Assembly: GCF_001544455.2 (NCBI RefSeq)
Contig: NZ_FCOC02000001.1
Span: forward strand, 372,001-436,000
Length of the DNA stretch: 64,000 nt
Origin: Caballeronia sordidicola
Lineage (GTDB): Bacteria; Pseudomonadota; Gammaproteobacteria; Burkholderiales; Burkholderiaceae
Direction of reading: 5' to 3'
Shown piece after piece: positions 12,873 to 22,354 of the stretch. The first letter of the stretch is position 1; the number at the start of each line of letters is the position of its first letter. The notes beneath the pieces are model-generated. The model saw only the letters and a list, made by a program, of their open reading frames with translations, did no database searches and was not told the origin of the DNA. The translations under genes and the position numbers were made by a program.

Positions 12873-13691
12873 CTATGTCCGCAGCCTGTTAAGCACGCGT
12901 TGCACTGCACGCGCGGTTTCCACCGGATGTTCCATTGGAAACAGATGACTGCCTTCCATCCATTCCAGATGGCCGCCCACGATCCGCCGCGTCATATCCA
13001 GCCCGACCTGCCTCACTTCGCGCGAATGCGTTCCTGCAATAAACCCGACGGGCACCGGCACGCCATGCGCCACCCGCGCGCCCAACGTGCGCGGCAAGGT
13101 CTTGTAAATGCGAAATTCGACCTCGCGATCGAAAGCGAGCCTGCGCGGGCTGCCTGAAGCACCCAGGTTTTCGTGGTCAGCCGGAATAGCGAAGTCGATG
13201 TAGTCGGACAACATCCGCTCGTCCCAGCGCGCGAACGCTCTTTTTGCATGGAAATGGCGCCACGCTTCTTCGCGGCTTGACCACTGCACGCGGCGATTTT
13301 TTGTGGCGGCGGCGGGTGACAACCGTGTATCGAGCCCGGTCCATTGGGATATCCGCAGTAGATGGCTGCGCCAGCCCGCAATCACGGGCGAGTCCAGCAT
13401 GACGACGCCCTTCACCCAATGCGGCCGTTTGAGCGCCGCCATTAACGACAAATAGCCGCCGAGCGAATGCCCCACCAGCCAGACTTTGACGTCGTGAGGG
13501 CGGGTCGCTTCGATGTCTTCCAGGAGTTCGTCCACGAGATGAGGCCAGTCGCGCGTGACCGGCAACCGCGGATTGTGGCCGAAGCGTTCGACGGCGCGAA
13601 TCACGTAGTCGTCCGAGAGTTCGGCGAAGATCGTGCGATACGTCGACGCCGGAAAGCCGTTCGCGTGTGAAAAATGCAGGATGTCTTTCAA
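12873..13691 (-). CDS. Alpha/beta hydrolase, serine-hydrolase type
   Basis: A 272-residue alpha/beta hydrolase. The oxyanion motif reads SHANGFPAST, the nucleophile elbow is GHSLGGY (Ser near residue 95), and the C-terminal His is in GSHLFPMEHP. The start appears to be TTG at 13689-13691, preceded by AGAGGG eight bases upstream; no ATG lies near the family start. It follows comEC on the same strand after 21 bases, so co-transcription is likely. The substrate is unknown. Confidence 0.84.
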   Translation of the reverse strand: MKDILHFSHANGFPASTYRTIFAELSDDYVIRAVERFGHNPRLPVTRDWPHLVDELLEDIEATRPHDVKVWLVGHSLGGYLSLMAALKRPHWVKGVVMLDSPVIAGWRSHLLRISQWTGLDTRLSPAAATKNRRVQWSSREEAWRHFHAKRAFARWDERMLSDYIDFAIPADHENLGASGSPRRLAFDREVEFRIYKTLPRTLGARVAHGVPVPVGFIAGTHSREVRQVGLDMTRRIVGGHLEWMEGSHLFPMEHPVETARAVQRVLNRLRT

Positions 13692-13712
13692 GCCTCGTGC
13701 CCTCTTCTTTTA

Positions 13713-16262
13713 TTACCGCCCCATCCAGTAGCGCGCGTGCGTTTGCCGGAACCGTTCGATGGAAACGTCCGCCGAGACCTCCATGCGCGCCGCACCGTCT
13801 TCGTCGCTGCGAGACAACTCGATATGACGCAGCCGGTATCGTTCGAACACAGTCGGGTTTGGATGATTGAAACGGTTGCGGTAGCCTACCTGAAATACAG
13901 CGACGCGCGGCGCGACAGCGTCGAGGAAAGGCTCGGAAGAAGACGTCTTGCTGCCGTGATGCGGCACGATCAACACATCCGCCCGAAGCAACGCCGGATC
14001 TTGCTGCAATAGCTGGCGCTCGACGTCTGACTCGATATCCGCCGCAAGCAGCGCCGAGCGCCCCGCCGCGCTTGTTATTTTCAGCACGCACGAAGTCGCA
14101 TTCGGCTTCGTGGCAAGCGGGCCGGCGCGCGGCCACAGCACGTCGAAGACCACGCCATCCCATTGCCAGCGCTGACCCGCGACGCATCGCAAAGAGTCGC
14201 TGCCTTTTTCACGAGCCGTCTGCCAGAGAGTCTCGTGCGGTCGCAGTGATGCCACGAACTGACGCACACGAATGCTTTCCAGCACGGCAGGCGCGCCGCC
14301 GGAATGGTCGGAATCCGAGTGGCTGATCATCAGCGTATCGAGCGTGAAAAGACCATGAGCAAAAAGATATGGCACGACCAGCCGCTCGCCGGCGCGGGTC
14401 GATTCCGGACCCGGGCCTGCATCGAAGAGCAAGGTGTGACGCGCCGTTTCCACGACGACCGATGATCCCTGTCCAATATCGAGCGCCGTCACGCGGAACG
14501 CGCCGCCTTGAGGCGCGTGCGACGGAGGAAAAACCAGCGGCAGCCACGTCAGCGGCGCGGCAAATCTCAACGGCCAGCCCGGTGGGGCCAGTGCCCAGGC
14601 CACGCCGAAAGCAGCGGCGGTCATAGCGAAGGCATCTGGCTGCGGCAGGCGCCAGAGCGTCCATTGAGGGCCCGACATATGCGCGAGCACGTCGCACATG
14701 AGCGTCAGCAAACTGTGGGCGGCACGGTAGGCGAAACCATCGAATGGCGCAGGCAACAGTACGGCGATCAAAACTGTTGGCGTAGCCAGGAAACTGACCC
14801 ACGGAATCGCGAACGCATTGGCGAGCGGACCAAGCAACGGGATTTGAAAAAACCAGTACGCCGTAAGCGGCGCAAGCCCGATGGTGATGGCGTACTGCAC
14901 GCGCGCACTTGCAGCGATCCGGCGGCCAACGCTCCGCGCGGCACGCTTGAGCCACGATCTCGAACGAGCGCTTGATCGATGAATCGCATCCACGATCCGG
15001 TCGCGCCAAAGCCGGCGCGCTCGTGGCTGACCATGCGCAATATCCGGGATCAGGTCTTCGTCACGCCCGGATTCGGCCGGCTCGTCCGCAATGCCGACCG
15101 ACGCCCTCCTTCCTCTCGATGCAATCGCAAACAAAATAGCGGACACCGCGCAGAACGACAGCCAGAATCCCGCCGCCGTGACCGCCCATGGATCGAGCAG
15201 CAGCACGAGCGCCAATGCCCACGCGAGCACCAGCGACGAAGCAGGCCTGCGCCCGCTCAACACAGCGAGCGCAACGAAGCACAGCATCCACATCGACCGT
15301 TGCGCGGGCACGTTGAAGCCCGCCAGCGCGGCATAAAAGGCCGCGAATGCGGCCGCGGTAGCTGCAGCCGCTTTTTGCGCCGATACGATCAGCGGTAACG
15401 GCATGCCGCGCCATCGCAAGCGTCGCCACAACCATCCGCCGATCGACGCCGCAAGCCCCGCGACAAATCCAATGTGCAGTCCGGAGATCGCCACCAGATG
15501 GCTCGTGCCCGTTGCGCGCAGCAAGGCCCAGTCGGCGTCGCTGACCACGTCTTGTGCGCCAACCGCAAGCGCGACCACGATTCCCCGATGCGGCGCGCCA
15601 ACCAGCGCCGCCAGCACGCGTTCACGCAACCGGGCACGCCAGCGGTCGATGGTCAATGCAAAACCGCGTGCGTCGGTGCTCAGGCGGCGGGCCGACTCCG
15701 GCATCGATACGTAACCGGTCGCACGAATGTTTCGGGCAAGCAACGCCGCTTCAGCATCGCCACCCCGGAAATTTGCGTTCCCCTGCGGGCGCTTGAGCCG
15801 CGCGACCAACGTCCAGCGCTGACCTGCCCAGAGCGGCGGAGGCGGCGCGGCGGCCAGCCCTCGCCTGGATGCATCGACTGCCATCCAGGACAACTGCACG
15901 ACGCGCGGAAAATTCGCGATTTCCGTTTCGTTCGACTCGACTTCGAATAGAAAACGCGTTCCGTCCTCGCCCTCCAGCGGCAAACCACGCACAAACCCAG
16001 TCAACTCGATATTGCGGTTCTCGAACGCCACGGGCAGCGTGTATTGCAAACGCGCATCGGCGCGCCACGCGGCATAGGTGAAACCGACGATAAACGCGGC
16101 GACGATCAAGCAGGTGTTACGCGAGCGCGGCACGTAAAACGAGAGCAGACAGGTGCACGCAAAAGCACATAAAACGGCGCAAATAAACAACATGCTCGGC
16201 AACGCAGTCCGCTGTTGCAGCCACACAATGCCAAGAGCAAATCCGACCAGCATTCTCCGCAC
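13713..16262 (-). CDS. comEC: DNA internalization competence protein ComEC/Rec2
   Basis: Polytopic inner-membrane channel that takes up single-stranded DNA during natural transformation, 849 residues. Order: N-terminal membrane segments and a DUF4131 region (1-190), the ComEC core with LVAISGLHIGFVAGL near residue 250, and a C-terminal metallo-beta-lactamase-like domain with HSDSDHSGGAP near 660 and VPHHGSKTSSSEPFL near 765. The frame is intact. The start is GTG at 16260-16262, with an alternative ATG at 16253. In related genomes tatD normally lies next; here an AT-rich methyltransferase intervenes. Confidence 0.94.
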   Translation of the reverse strand: MRRMLVGFALGIVWLQQRTALPSMLFICAVLCAFACTCLLSFYVPRSRNTCLIVAAFIVGFTYAAWRADARLQYTLPVAFENRNIELTGFVRGLPLEGEDGTRFLFEVESNETEIANFPRVVQLSWMAVDASRRGLAAAPPPPLWAGQRWTLVARLKRPQGNANFRGGDAEAALLARNIRATGYVSMPESARRLSTDARGFALTIDRWRARLRERVLAALVGAPHRGIVVALAVGAQDVVSDADWALLRATGTSHLVAISGLHIGFVAGLAASIGGWLWRRLRWRGMPLPLIVSAQKAAAATAAAFAAFYAALAGFNVPAQRSMWMLCFVALAVLSGRRPASSLVLAWALALVLLLDPWAVTAAGFWLSFCAVSAILFAIASRGRRASVGIADEPAESGRDEDLIPDIAHGQPRARRLWRDRIVDAIHRSSARSRSWLKRAARSVGRRIAASARVQYAITIGLAPLTAYWFFQIPLLGPLANAFAIPWVSFLATPTVLIAVLLPAPFDGFAYRAAHSLLTLMCDVLAHMSGPQWTLWRLPQPDAFAMTAAAFGVAWALAPPGWPLRFAAPLTWLPLVFPPSHAPQGGAFRVTALDIGQGSSVVVETARHTLLFDAGPGPESTRAGERLVVPYLFAHGLFTLDTLMISHSDSDHSGGAPAVLESIRVRQFVASLRPHETLWQTAREKGSDSLRCVAGQRWQWDGVVFDVLWPRAGPLATKPNATSCVLKITSAAGRSALLAADIESDVERQLLQQDPALLRADVLIVPHHGSKTSSSEPFLDAVAPRVAVFQVGYRNRFNHPNPTVFERYRLRHIELSRSDEDGAARMEVSADVSIERFRQTHARYWMGR

Positions 16263-16669
16263 GCCCGCTCCTCAGAACCTTAATGCGAGCGCAAATGCAT
16301 CGAAGGGCGCATTCCCTCCGATGCCTGCAATCGAACAATTAGAAAAACTGATTATGCTGAGATAAACGCGTGCCGGGACAGCACACCGACCGCGTTAGCC
16401 GTTGTGCCTAGAAAATTGCGGGCAACCCAACATTTGCAACTCGAAGCCGACATCAACAGGCTTCGGACGCGTATGCAATTGACACCTACACGTTCACACA
16501 ATTTTTAACGGGAAAATAACGGAAACCGCGAGCAGTGAGCGGATATAGTGTGAGTGCGCTTCGCGTGATTTTTAGGATGTTTCCAATCCTCCAGATTTTG
16601 CGAATAATTTAGTAAAGCTTAATAGAATTCCCCTAATTGGTCCGATCAGAATCTACATCAAAGAACACA
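16263..16669. other. AT-rich spacer between comEC and the methyltransferase
   Basis: About 400 bases with no convincing gene. The part after roughly 16480 is much more AT-rich than the surroundings (bases 16621-16680 are 23/60 GC by hand count). It includes the left copy of a degenerate direct repeat of the tatD 3' end (16392-16415). Confidence 0.6.
16392..16415 (+). repeat. Degenerate direct repeat of the tatD 3' end, left copy
   Basis: Matches 17442-17465 at 20 of 24 positions by hand alignment, in the same orientation and 1,050 bases apart. On the minus strand the left copy reads LGTTANAVGVL; the corresponding part of intact tatD reads LGTTASAHAAL. The two copies bracket the methyltransferase gene. 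Confidence 0.6.
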
Positions 16670-17389
16670 ATGCTCCATCAAACTGTTAAAAATTATTCTG
16701 TCATTTCGCACATCGCGGATTCGAATCTCGTCGCGCGTGGAGACTCCGCCTCGCCGAAAGAAGTGATTTTTCACATCCTGCAGGACAATAAAATCGATAC
16801 CGAGGTGCTTGACATTGGATTCGGGGGCGGCAATTTGGGCGAAATGATTCGACGTAATCCGGACACTTCACATTGGTCGGTCGATGGCATAGATGGATTT
16901 CTTCCGAACTGCCATAACCAGAATTTATTTGGGAAAAAACTATACCGAAATGTCTGGCATGGACTAGCGCAGTCAATGCCGTCGGATATGTTTTCAAAAT
17001 ACAAGATTATTTGCCTTCTGGATGTGATCGAGCACCTCACGCTGGATACAGCCCGGTGGCTGTTGCGTACATTGCTCACAGGCATGGGAGAAGACTCCTA
17101 CCTGTTTATCAGTACGCCTTTGTGGTTTTACCCGCAAGGGAACATACAGAGCGGCGACCTGGAGGAACATTTGATCGGCGTTCCCGCGTCATCAATGATG
17201 GCGTTAATGCCGTACATGTACGCAGTCAACGCACCGCTGGTCGGCGGGTTTGTACTTGGCAAGAGAAGTCTTGATTTCATCGAGTTCTTCCATCCAACGA
17301 CCGACAAGAATTTCTCGTATGAACGCGGAATGGCGGTTACGCAAGCGGTCGGGATGCAATGCACGTCGGGGCATCTCTATAAACTTTGA
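16670..17389 (+). CDS. Orphan class I SAM-dependent methyltransferase
   Basis: A 239-residue protein with a class I SAM-binding core: motif I VLDIGFGGGNLGE near residue 50, an acidic residue in WSVDGIDGF after strand 2, and KIICLLDVIEHL, the typical motif before strand 4. The substrate cannot be predicted. I used the ATG at 16670, weakly supported by AAAGAA upstream; a TTG at 16637 would add 11 residues. The gene and its upstream region are clearly AT-rich relative to the window and it breaks the comEC-tatD junction, so recent acquisition is likely. It converges on tatD with 12 bases between stops. Confidence 0.8.
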   Translation: MLHQTVKNYSVISHIADSNLVARGDSASPKEVIFHILQDNKIDTEVLDIGFGGGNLGEMIRRNPDTSHWSVDGIDGFLPNCHNQNLFGKKLYRNVWHGLAQSMPSDMFSKYKIICLLDVIEHLTLDTARWLLRTLLTGMGEDSYLFISTPLWFYPQGNIQSGDLEEHLIGVPASSMMALMPYMYAVNAPLVGGFVLGKRSLDFIEFFHPTTDKNFSYERGMAVTQAVGMQCTSGHLYKL

Positions 17390-17401
17390 TAATGGACCCG
17401 T

Positions 17402-18190
17402 TTATGCCGGGATAAGCGCAAGCCGCGGCAACGCGGCGTGTGCGCTAGCCGTTGTACCGAGAGAAAGCGTCTTCTCGCTGATGCCGCGAAGCTCAGCCAG
17501 CACGCGTGCAATACCCGCGACCTGATCCGGCGCATTACGGCGTTTGTAGATCCACGAGGGCGCGATATCCGGCGCATCGGTTTCGAGCACGATTGCATCG
17601 ATAGGCAAGTCAACTGCCAGACGCCGAATCTGCCGCGCGCGTTCGAACGTGAGGTTGCCGCCGAAACCAAGCCGCATGCCGTGCGCAATAAACGCCTCGG
17701 CCTGCTGAAAACTGCCGTTGAATGCATGCGCGATGCCGGTTTTCACGCCATGCATGCGCAGCCCTTTCAGCACTTTGTCCTGCGATTTGCGCACGTGACA
17801 GATGACGGGCAGATCGAAATCACGCGCGAGCTTGAGCTGCTCGTAGTAGAAGAAGGTCTGGCGTGCATCGTCGAGACCGGGCACGAAGTAATCCAGTCCG
17901 ATCTCACCAATACCCACGAACCGCGGGTCATCCATGCTTGCCGTGATCCGCTCCTGCAACACGCGCAGATCGTCGTCCTGCGCGCGCGGCGTGAACAACG
18001 GGTGAATGCCAAGCGCGTACGCCCCGCCTTCAATCCGATGCGCAAGCTCACGCACAGTGTCGAAATTCTGGCGCTCGACACCCGGAATCACGATGCGCTT
18101 GACGCCCTCTTTCAACGCCGCAGCCGCAACGTCATCGCGGTCGGCATCGAATTCCGAAGCATCGAGATGGCAGTGCGTATCGATCCACAT
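17402..18190 (-). CDS. tatD: TatD-family metal-dependent DNase
   Basis: A 262-residue TIM-barrel hydrolase of the TatD family (3'-5' exonuclease / deoxyribonuclease). Metal ligands are visible in WIDTHCHLDASEFD at the N-terminus, GIGEIGLDY near 96, VICHVRKSQD near 130, IAHAFNGS near 155 and VLETDAPDIAP near 205. A GGAGG ribosome site precedes the ATG at 18188-18190. lolD lies 16 bases upstream on the same strand. Confidence 0.94.
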   Translation of the reverse strand: MWIDTHCHLDASEFDADRDDVAAAALKEGVKRIVIPGVERQNFDTVRELAHRIEGGAYALGIHPLFTPRAQDDDLRVLQERITASMDDPRFVGIGEIGLDYFVPGLDDARQTFFYYEQLKLARDFDLPVICHVRKSQDKVLKGLRMHGVKTGIAHAFNGSFQQAEAFIAHGMRLGFGGNLTFERARQIRRLAVDLPIDAIVLETDAPDIAPSWIYKRRNAPDQVAGIARVLAELRGISEKTLSLGTTASAHAALPRLALIPA

Positions 18191-18206
18191 GTACGCCTCC
18201 GGACAG

Positions 18207-18914
18207 CTAGACAGGAACGACCGGCTCCTCGAACAGCACGCCGTCGCGCAGGCGCATGATACGGTCGCAGCGCGCGGCCAGGTCGGGATCGTGCGTGACG
18301 ATCACGAAACTCGTTTCGAGCGTCTGCGACAACTCCAGCATCAGGTTGAACACCGTATCGGCCGTGCCGCCGTCGAGGTTGCCGGTCGGTTCGTCGGCGA
18401 GCACGCAGGCCGGGTGCGTCACCAGCGCCCGTGCAATCGCCACGCGCTGGCGCTCCCCTCCGGACAACTCGCCCGGCCGATGTTTCGCCCGATGCCCTAT
18501 GCCCACGCGTTCCAGCATGTCCATGGCCTGCTTGCGTGCGTCGGCCTCGGTCATGCGGCGGATGCGCAGTGGCATGGCGACGTTATCGAGCGCGCTGAAT
18601 TCGGCGAGCAGATGATGGAATTGATACACGAATCCAAGCGCGCGATTGCGCAGTTCGTTGCGCTCGCGTTCGCGCAACGCGGTGAACGGCTTGCCCAGCA
18701 GCGAGACCTTGCCGGCGCTGGGTTCGTCGAGACCGCCCAACACGTGAAGCAGCGTGCTCTTTCCTGATCCCGACGCGCCGACAATCGCCAGCTTTTCGCC
18801 GCGATGGACCTGCAGTTCGGCATTGTCCAGCACTTGCACGTTGAAGCCGCCCTGCACGAACGTCTTCGAAATAGCCGATGCTTCCAGCACGATGTTGTTC
18901 GACACATCACTCAT
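18207..18914 (-). CDS. lolD: Lipoprotein-releasing ABC transporter ATPase LolD
   Basis: ATPase that drives release of outer-membrane lipoproteins from the inner membrane with LolC/E. It is 235 residues: Walker [10 protein letters not shown], signature [15 protein letters not shown], Walker [12 protein letters not shown], and the H-loop in [11 protein letters not shown]. The ATG at 18912-18914 overlaps the lolC stop by 8 bases, so the pair is translationally coupled. An open frame extends to 18995 but overlaps lolC and lacks similarity. Confidence 0.95.
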   Translation of the reverse strand: MSDVSNNIVLEASAISKTFVQGGFNVQVLDNAELQVHRGEKLAIVGASGSGKSTLLHVLGGLDEPSAGKVSLLGKPFTALRERERNELRNRALGFVYQFHHLLAEFSALDNVAMPLRIRRMTEADARKQAMDMLERVGIGHRAKHRPGELSGGERQRVAIARALVTHPACVLADEPTGNLDGGTADTVFNLMLELSQTLETSFVIVTHDPDLAARCDRIMRLRDGVLFEEPVVPV

Positions 18915-20160
18915 ACCGCAACGCCTCCGCCGGCCGGACCTTCGCTCCGCGCCAGCTCGGATAGAGCGTCGCGAGCGATGACAATACAAACGCAATCAGC
19001 CCGATCCGGATCACGTCGGCGGGGACGAGTTCGGAGGGCAATTCGCTGATGAAATACACCGAAGGAGGCAGGAACTGCACGCCAAACAGATGTTCGATAC
19101 CCGGCACGAGCCAAGGGATGCTCCACGCGATCAGGCATCCGAGCGTCACGCCGATCGCCGTGCCGATAAACCCGATCGTCACGCCCTGGATCACGAAGAT
19201 CTTCATGATCGATCCGGGCTGCGCGCCGAGCGTGCGAAGAATCGCAATGTCCGCTTGTTTATCGGTCACGGTCATTACCAGCGACGAAACCAGGTTGAAC
19301 GCCGCGACCGCGATGATCAGCGTCAAGATGATGAACATCATGCGTTTTTCGATCTGCACGGCCGAGAACCACGTCTTGTTCTGCTGCGTCCAGTCGCGTA
19401 TGTAAAGGTCGCCGGAGAGCGTGCGCGAAAGCTGGCGTGCAACTTCCGGCGCGCGCTGCATGTCCTTCAACTTCAGGCGCACGCCCGTGGGCGCGGGCAA
19501 GCGGAAAAGCGCCTGCGCGTCCGAGATGGCAATCAGTGCGAGCGAAGAATCGTATTCGTAATGCCCTGACTCGAACACGCCGACGACCGTGAACTGCTTG
19601 AGCCGGGGCAACATGCCGGCCGGCGTGATTGTCCCTTCGGGCGCGACCAGCGTGATCTTGTCGCCCGTGCCCACGCCGAGATTGCTCGCAAGATCGCGTC
19701 CAAGCACGATGCCGAAGCCGCCCGGCACGAGATCGGTGAGCTTGCCGCCCTTCATCTCGCGGCCAATATCGGATACTTGCGGTTCGAGCGACGGTTCCAC
19801 ACCGCGCAGCGCCACGCCGCTGACCGAGCCTTGCCGCGTAAGCAGCGCCTGCGCGTCCACATAAGGCGCCGCGCCGATCACTTCCGGGTTCCTGCGCGCT
19901 TCCTGCGCGGTCAGTTGCCAGTTCGGCATGGAGCCGGTCGGCGAGAAGATTTCCACGTGCGCGAGCACTGACAACATGCGGTCGCGAACCTCTTTCTGAA
20001 AACCGTTCATGACCGAGAGCACCACGATCAGCGCGGCCACGCCGAGCGCGATGCCGGACATCGAAACCAACGCGATGAACGAAATAAAGCCGTTACCGGT
20101 AGTGCGTTTGCCGGCGCGGGTGTAACGCCAGCCGATCTGCCATTCATAGGGAAGTTTCAA
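18907..20160 (-). CDS. lolC: Lipoprotein-releasing ABC transporter permease LolC/LolE
   Basis: Inner-membrane permease of the Lol lipoprotein export system, 417 residues. It has an N-terminal membrane segment ([20 protein letters not shown]), a large periplasmic MacB-like domain, and three C-terminal membrane segments from about residue 270 onward. Only one permease gene is present next to lolD, so it may act as a homodimer or LolF-like protein. The start is TTG at 20158-20160, with an AAGGA ribosome site six bases upstream. Confidence 0.93.
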   Translation of the reverse strand: MKLPYEWQIGWRYTRAGKRTTGNGFISFIALVSMSGIALGVAALIVVLSVMNGFQKEVRDRMLSVLAHVEIFSPTGSMPNWQLTAQEARRNPEVIGAAPYVDAQALLTRQGSVSGVALRGVEPSLEPQVSDIGREMKGGKLTDLVPGGFGIVLGRDLASNLGVGTGDKITLVAPEGTITPAGMLPRLKQFTVVGVFESGHYEYDSSLALIAISDAQALFRLPAPTGVRLKLKDMQRAPEVARQLSRTLSGDLYIRDWTQQNKTWFSAVQIEKRMMFIILTLIIAVAAFNLVSSLVMTVTDKQADIAILRTLGAQPGSIMKIFVIQGVTIGFIGTAIGVTLGCLIAWSIPWLVPGIEHLFGVQFLPPSVYFISELPSELVPADVIRIGLIAFVLSSLATLYPSWRGAKVRPAEALRYE

Positions 20161-20543
20161 GCGATTCCTTTCAGCGTCTAACGTTCTTCGATCTTCACAT
20201 CGCGCATTCGATCCGAGGCCGGAACCGTCGTGATTCGCGCCGTTTTTATAACCCGATACTGTTTTTCAGGCCGGCGGCAACGTCGCCTCCTGAATCCTTG
20301 CGCATCGATCAAGCGCGAAGTTTGCCACACAATTCTTAGGCACTCCTTTAGCGCGAAGCACCCAGCGCATGCGCAAACGCGTGCGAAACGCGTCAATCAG
20401 GCCACTCTGACGATTTCGCGCCTTCGCGCCGCCGTTCATACTCGTCTGGCTCTTGCGCCACACGATTGCCTTCAAACACCCATCCCGGCTTTCACGTGGA
20501 TCCACCAACTTAACTCTTTACGTATTACGCAAAACGTAATACG
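20161..20543. other. Divergent intergenic region lolC / higB
   Basis: About 380 bases with no credible coding sequence. It should hold the promoter for the minus-strand lolCD-tatD genes. The only clear element is the palindrome at 20521-20543 abutting higB. Confidence 0.6.
20521..20543. promoter_or_regulatory. Palindromic operator of the higBA toxin-antitoxin operon
   Basis: Perfect inverted repeat CGTATTACG - five bases - CGTAATACG. Its last base touches the ATG of higB. Autorepression by the antitoxin or the complex is typical of HigBA loci; use of this particular site is inference. Confidence 0.75.
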
Positions 20544-20831
20544 ATGACCATAATGATTCAAACGTTTCGATGCAAGGACACTCAGGCACTGTACGAAGGC
20601 CAAACGCCGAAACGGTTTCAGGCAATCGCGGACATGGCGACCAGAAGGCTCTCGGCGCTGGATGCGTCGCACGAGCTACGTGACCTGAAATCGCCGCCGG
20701 GCAACCGCCTCGAACGGCTCTCCGGTGATCGCCGCGGCCAGCTCAGTATCCGCATCAACAGCCAGTGGCGCGTTTGTTTCAAATGGACGACGAAAGGTCC
20801 GGTCGACGTCGAAATCATTGACTATCACTGA
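20544..20831 (+). CDS. higB: HigB/RelE-family toxin
   Basis: A 95-residue RelE/ParE-superfamily protein of the HigB type, expected to act as a ribosome-dependent mRNA endonuclease. The family core is visible: RLSALDASHELRDLKSPPGNRLERLSGDRRGQLSIRINSQWRVCFKW. The toxin precedes the antitoxin, as in HigBA and unlike most modules. No Shine-Dalgarno precedes either possible start (20544 or 20553), and the operator abuts the first ATG. Cell targets cannot be read from sequence. Confidence 0.88.
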   Translation: MTIMIQTFRCKDTQALYEGQTPKRFQAIADMATRRLSALDASHELRDLKSPPGNRLERLSGDRRGQLSIRINSQWRVCFKWTTKGPVDVEIIDYH

Positions 20832-20846
20832 GCAGGTTTATTCACC

Positions 20847-21149
20847 ATGTCCAAGAACGGAATGCGCGCAGTCCACCCAGGCGAAATCCTCCGGGAAGAT
20901 TATCTGGTCCCGCTGGAAATGAGCGTGAACGCGCTGGCGCTGGCGCTCAACGTGCCCGCCACGCGGCTGCATGAAATCGTGAAGGAGCGGCGCGGCATCA
21001 CGGCGGACACGGCTTATCGCCTCGCACGCTACTTCGACACAACGCCCGAATTCTGGCTGAATCTTCAGGCCATGTACGACCTCAAGACCCTGCCAACGCG
21101 CAGTGAAATCGATCGCAAGGTCGAGCCGCGCGAGCCCACTCGCGCGTGA
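20847..21149 (+). CDS. higA: HigA-family antitoxin, XRE-type HTH
   Basis: A 100-residue antitoxin and DNA-binding protein. The family opening HPGEILREDYLVPLEMSVNALA is present, followed by an XRE helix-turn-helix (LALALNVPATRLHEIVKERRGI) and the typical RYFDTTPEFWLNLQ. It starts 15 bases after higB with a GAGCAGG ribosome site. It should neutralise HigB and repress the operon through the upstream palindrome. Confidence 0.92.
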   Translation: MSKNGMRAVHPGEILREDYLVPLEMSVNALALALNVPATRLHEIVKERRGITADTAYRLARYFDTTPEFWLNLQAMYDLKTLPTRSEIDRKVEPREPTRA

Positions 21150-21204
21150 AGCCCGCGTGAAGCTCTGATCCGGGCAGCAGAAGCGCCGGGCCCTTTGCCC
21201 TACA

Positions 21205-22341
21205 ATGCCCAGCATCATGCCTACGCCCAAGCTCCACGATCTCCACCTTCTACTGCCGTTCGCGCTGCCATCGGCCGCTGACGCGGCAACCGCGCTGCAT
21301 AGCCTGGCGCGCCCCGCGCTCGATCGCCTGCTCGCACGCGCGACGCTCGACGAACGCGTAATCGGCGAGGATTTCCAGCGCACCTTGCCGCACGAACGCT
21401 GGATTGCGCGGCAATTCGGCGTGGTGAACGAGCTCTCGCACGCGCCCTCGAATCGCGCTTCGTCTAGGTCCGCCAGCGACGAAGCGCCGCTCGCGCCCTA
21501 CATGCTGCTCGCCGACGGAGGTTCTCCCGGCAACATGACGTGGGCGTGCGTCGAGCCGGTGCACGTACGAATTGCGCGCGATCATCTGGTGCTGATCGAC
21601 CCGGCAACGCTGGGCGTTGAGGATCGGGAAGCACGCACGCTTTTCGATGTCGTCAAGCCCCTGATAGAAGATCTCGGCCTGACCATCCAGGCGCCGCAGC
21701 CGGTGCGCTGGTACGTCAGCGGGGAAAGTCTCGGCACGCTCGCCGGAGCATCACCATTACGCGCGAGCGGGCGCAACATCGAGATCTGGCTGCCGCACGA
21801 GGCCGGCACCGGCGAGCGCTCGCGGGCATGGATGAAGTTGCAGAACGAAGTTCAGATGGCGTGGTTCGAGCATCCGCTCAACGAAGCGCGCGAAGCCCGC
21901 GGCCTGCCGGCGATCAACTCGATCTGGCTGCACGCGCAGGGCGCCATGCACAACGTAACGAGCCCGTTCGCGCGAGTAATGTCGAACGCGGCGGCCACGC
22001 GCGGTCTGGCGCTTGCCGCCGGCATGGTTCCTGAAGCGCCACCGGTTTCGTACGCAGCGCTGGACACGGCGCAACTCCAGCCCGACGGACGCACGCTCGT
22101 CGAACTCGATCCGTTCTCGGCGCCGTTTATCGAACAGGACTGGGCACGCTGGAATGACGCTCTCGGAACGCTTGAACGTGACTGGTTCGCGCCGGCCCTT
22201 GCTGCGCTTGAAAACGGCGCGCTCGGCACGTTGCGCCTGACCTTGTGCAGCGATACAGGCTCCGTTTCCCTCACCATCACCCGCGGCGCGCTGCGCAAAT
22301 TCTGGCGGCGACGCCCGATTGCCGCGCTTTTCATCGAATAA
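21205..22341 (+). CDS. RpfE-like conserved protein of unknown function
   Basis: A 378-residue protein resembling the RpfE group found next to recJ in Xanthomonas and beta-proteobacteria, sometimes mis-annotated as a phosphoglycerate mutase. The recognisable segment is KLQNEVQMAWFEHPLNEAR...INSIWLHAQG near residues 212-250. No membrane segment or catalytic motif is obvious, and the role is unknown. The next gene, recJ, starts 13 bases downstream, so they are probably one operon. An alternative ATG lies at 21217. Confidence 0.7.
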   Translation: MPSIMPTPKLHDLHLLLPFALPSAADAATALHSLARPALDRLLARATLDERVIGEDFQRTLPHERWIARQFGVVNELSHAPSNRASSRSASDEAPLAPYMLLADGGSPGNMTWACVEPVHVRIARDHLVLIDPATLGVEDREARTLFDVVKPLIEDLGLTIQAPQPVRWYVSGESLGTLAGASPLRASGRNIEIWLPHEAGTGERSRAWMKLQNEVQMAWFEHPLNEAREARGLPAINSIWLHAQGAMHNVTSPFARVMSNAAATRGLALAAGMVPEAPPVSYAALDTAQLQPDGRTLVELDPFSAPFIEQDWARWNDALGTLERDWFAPALAALENGALGTLRLTLCSDTGSVSLTITRGALRKFWRRRPIAALFIE

Positions 22342-22354
22342 GAAGTTCAAACGA

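Noticed and set aside
16718-16727. tRNA T-loop-like GATTCGAATC
   Set aside because: It lies inside the methyltransferase coding sequence and no cloverleaf or CCA end can be formed around it.
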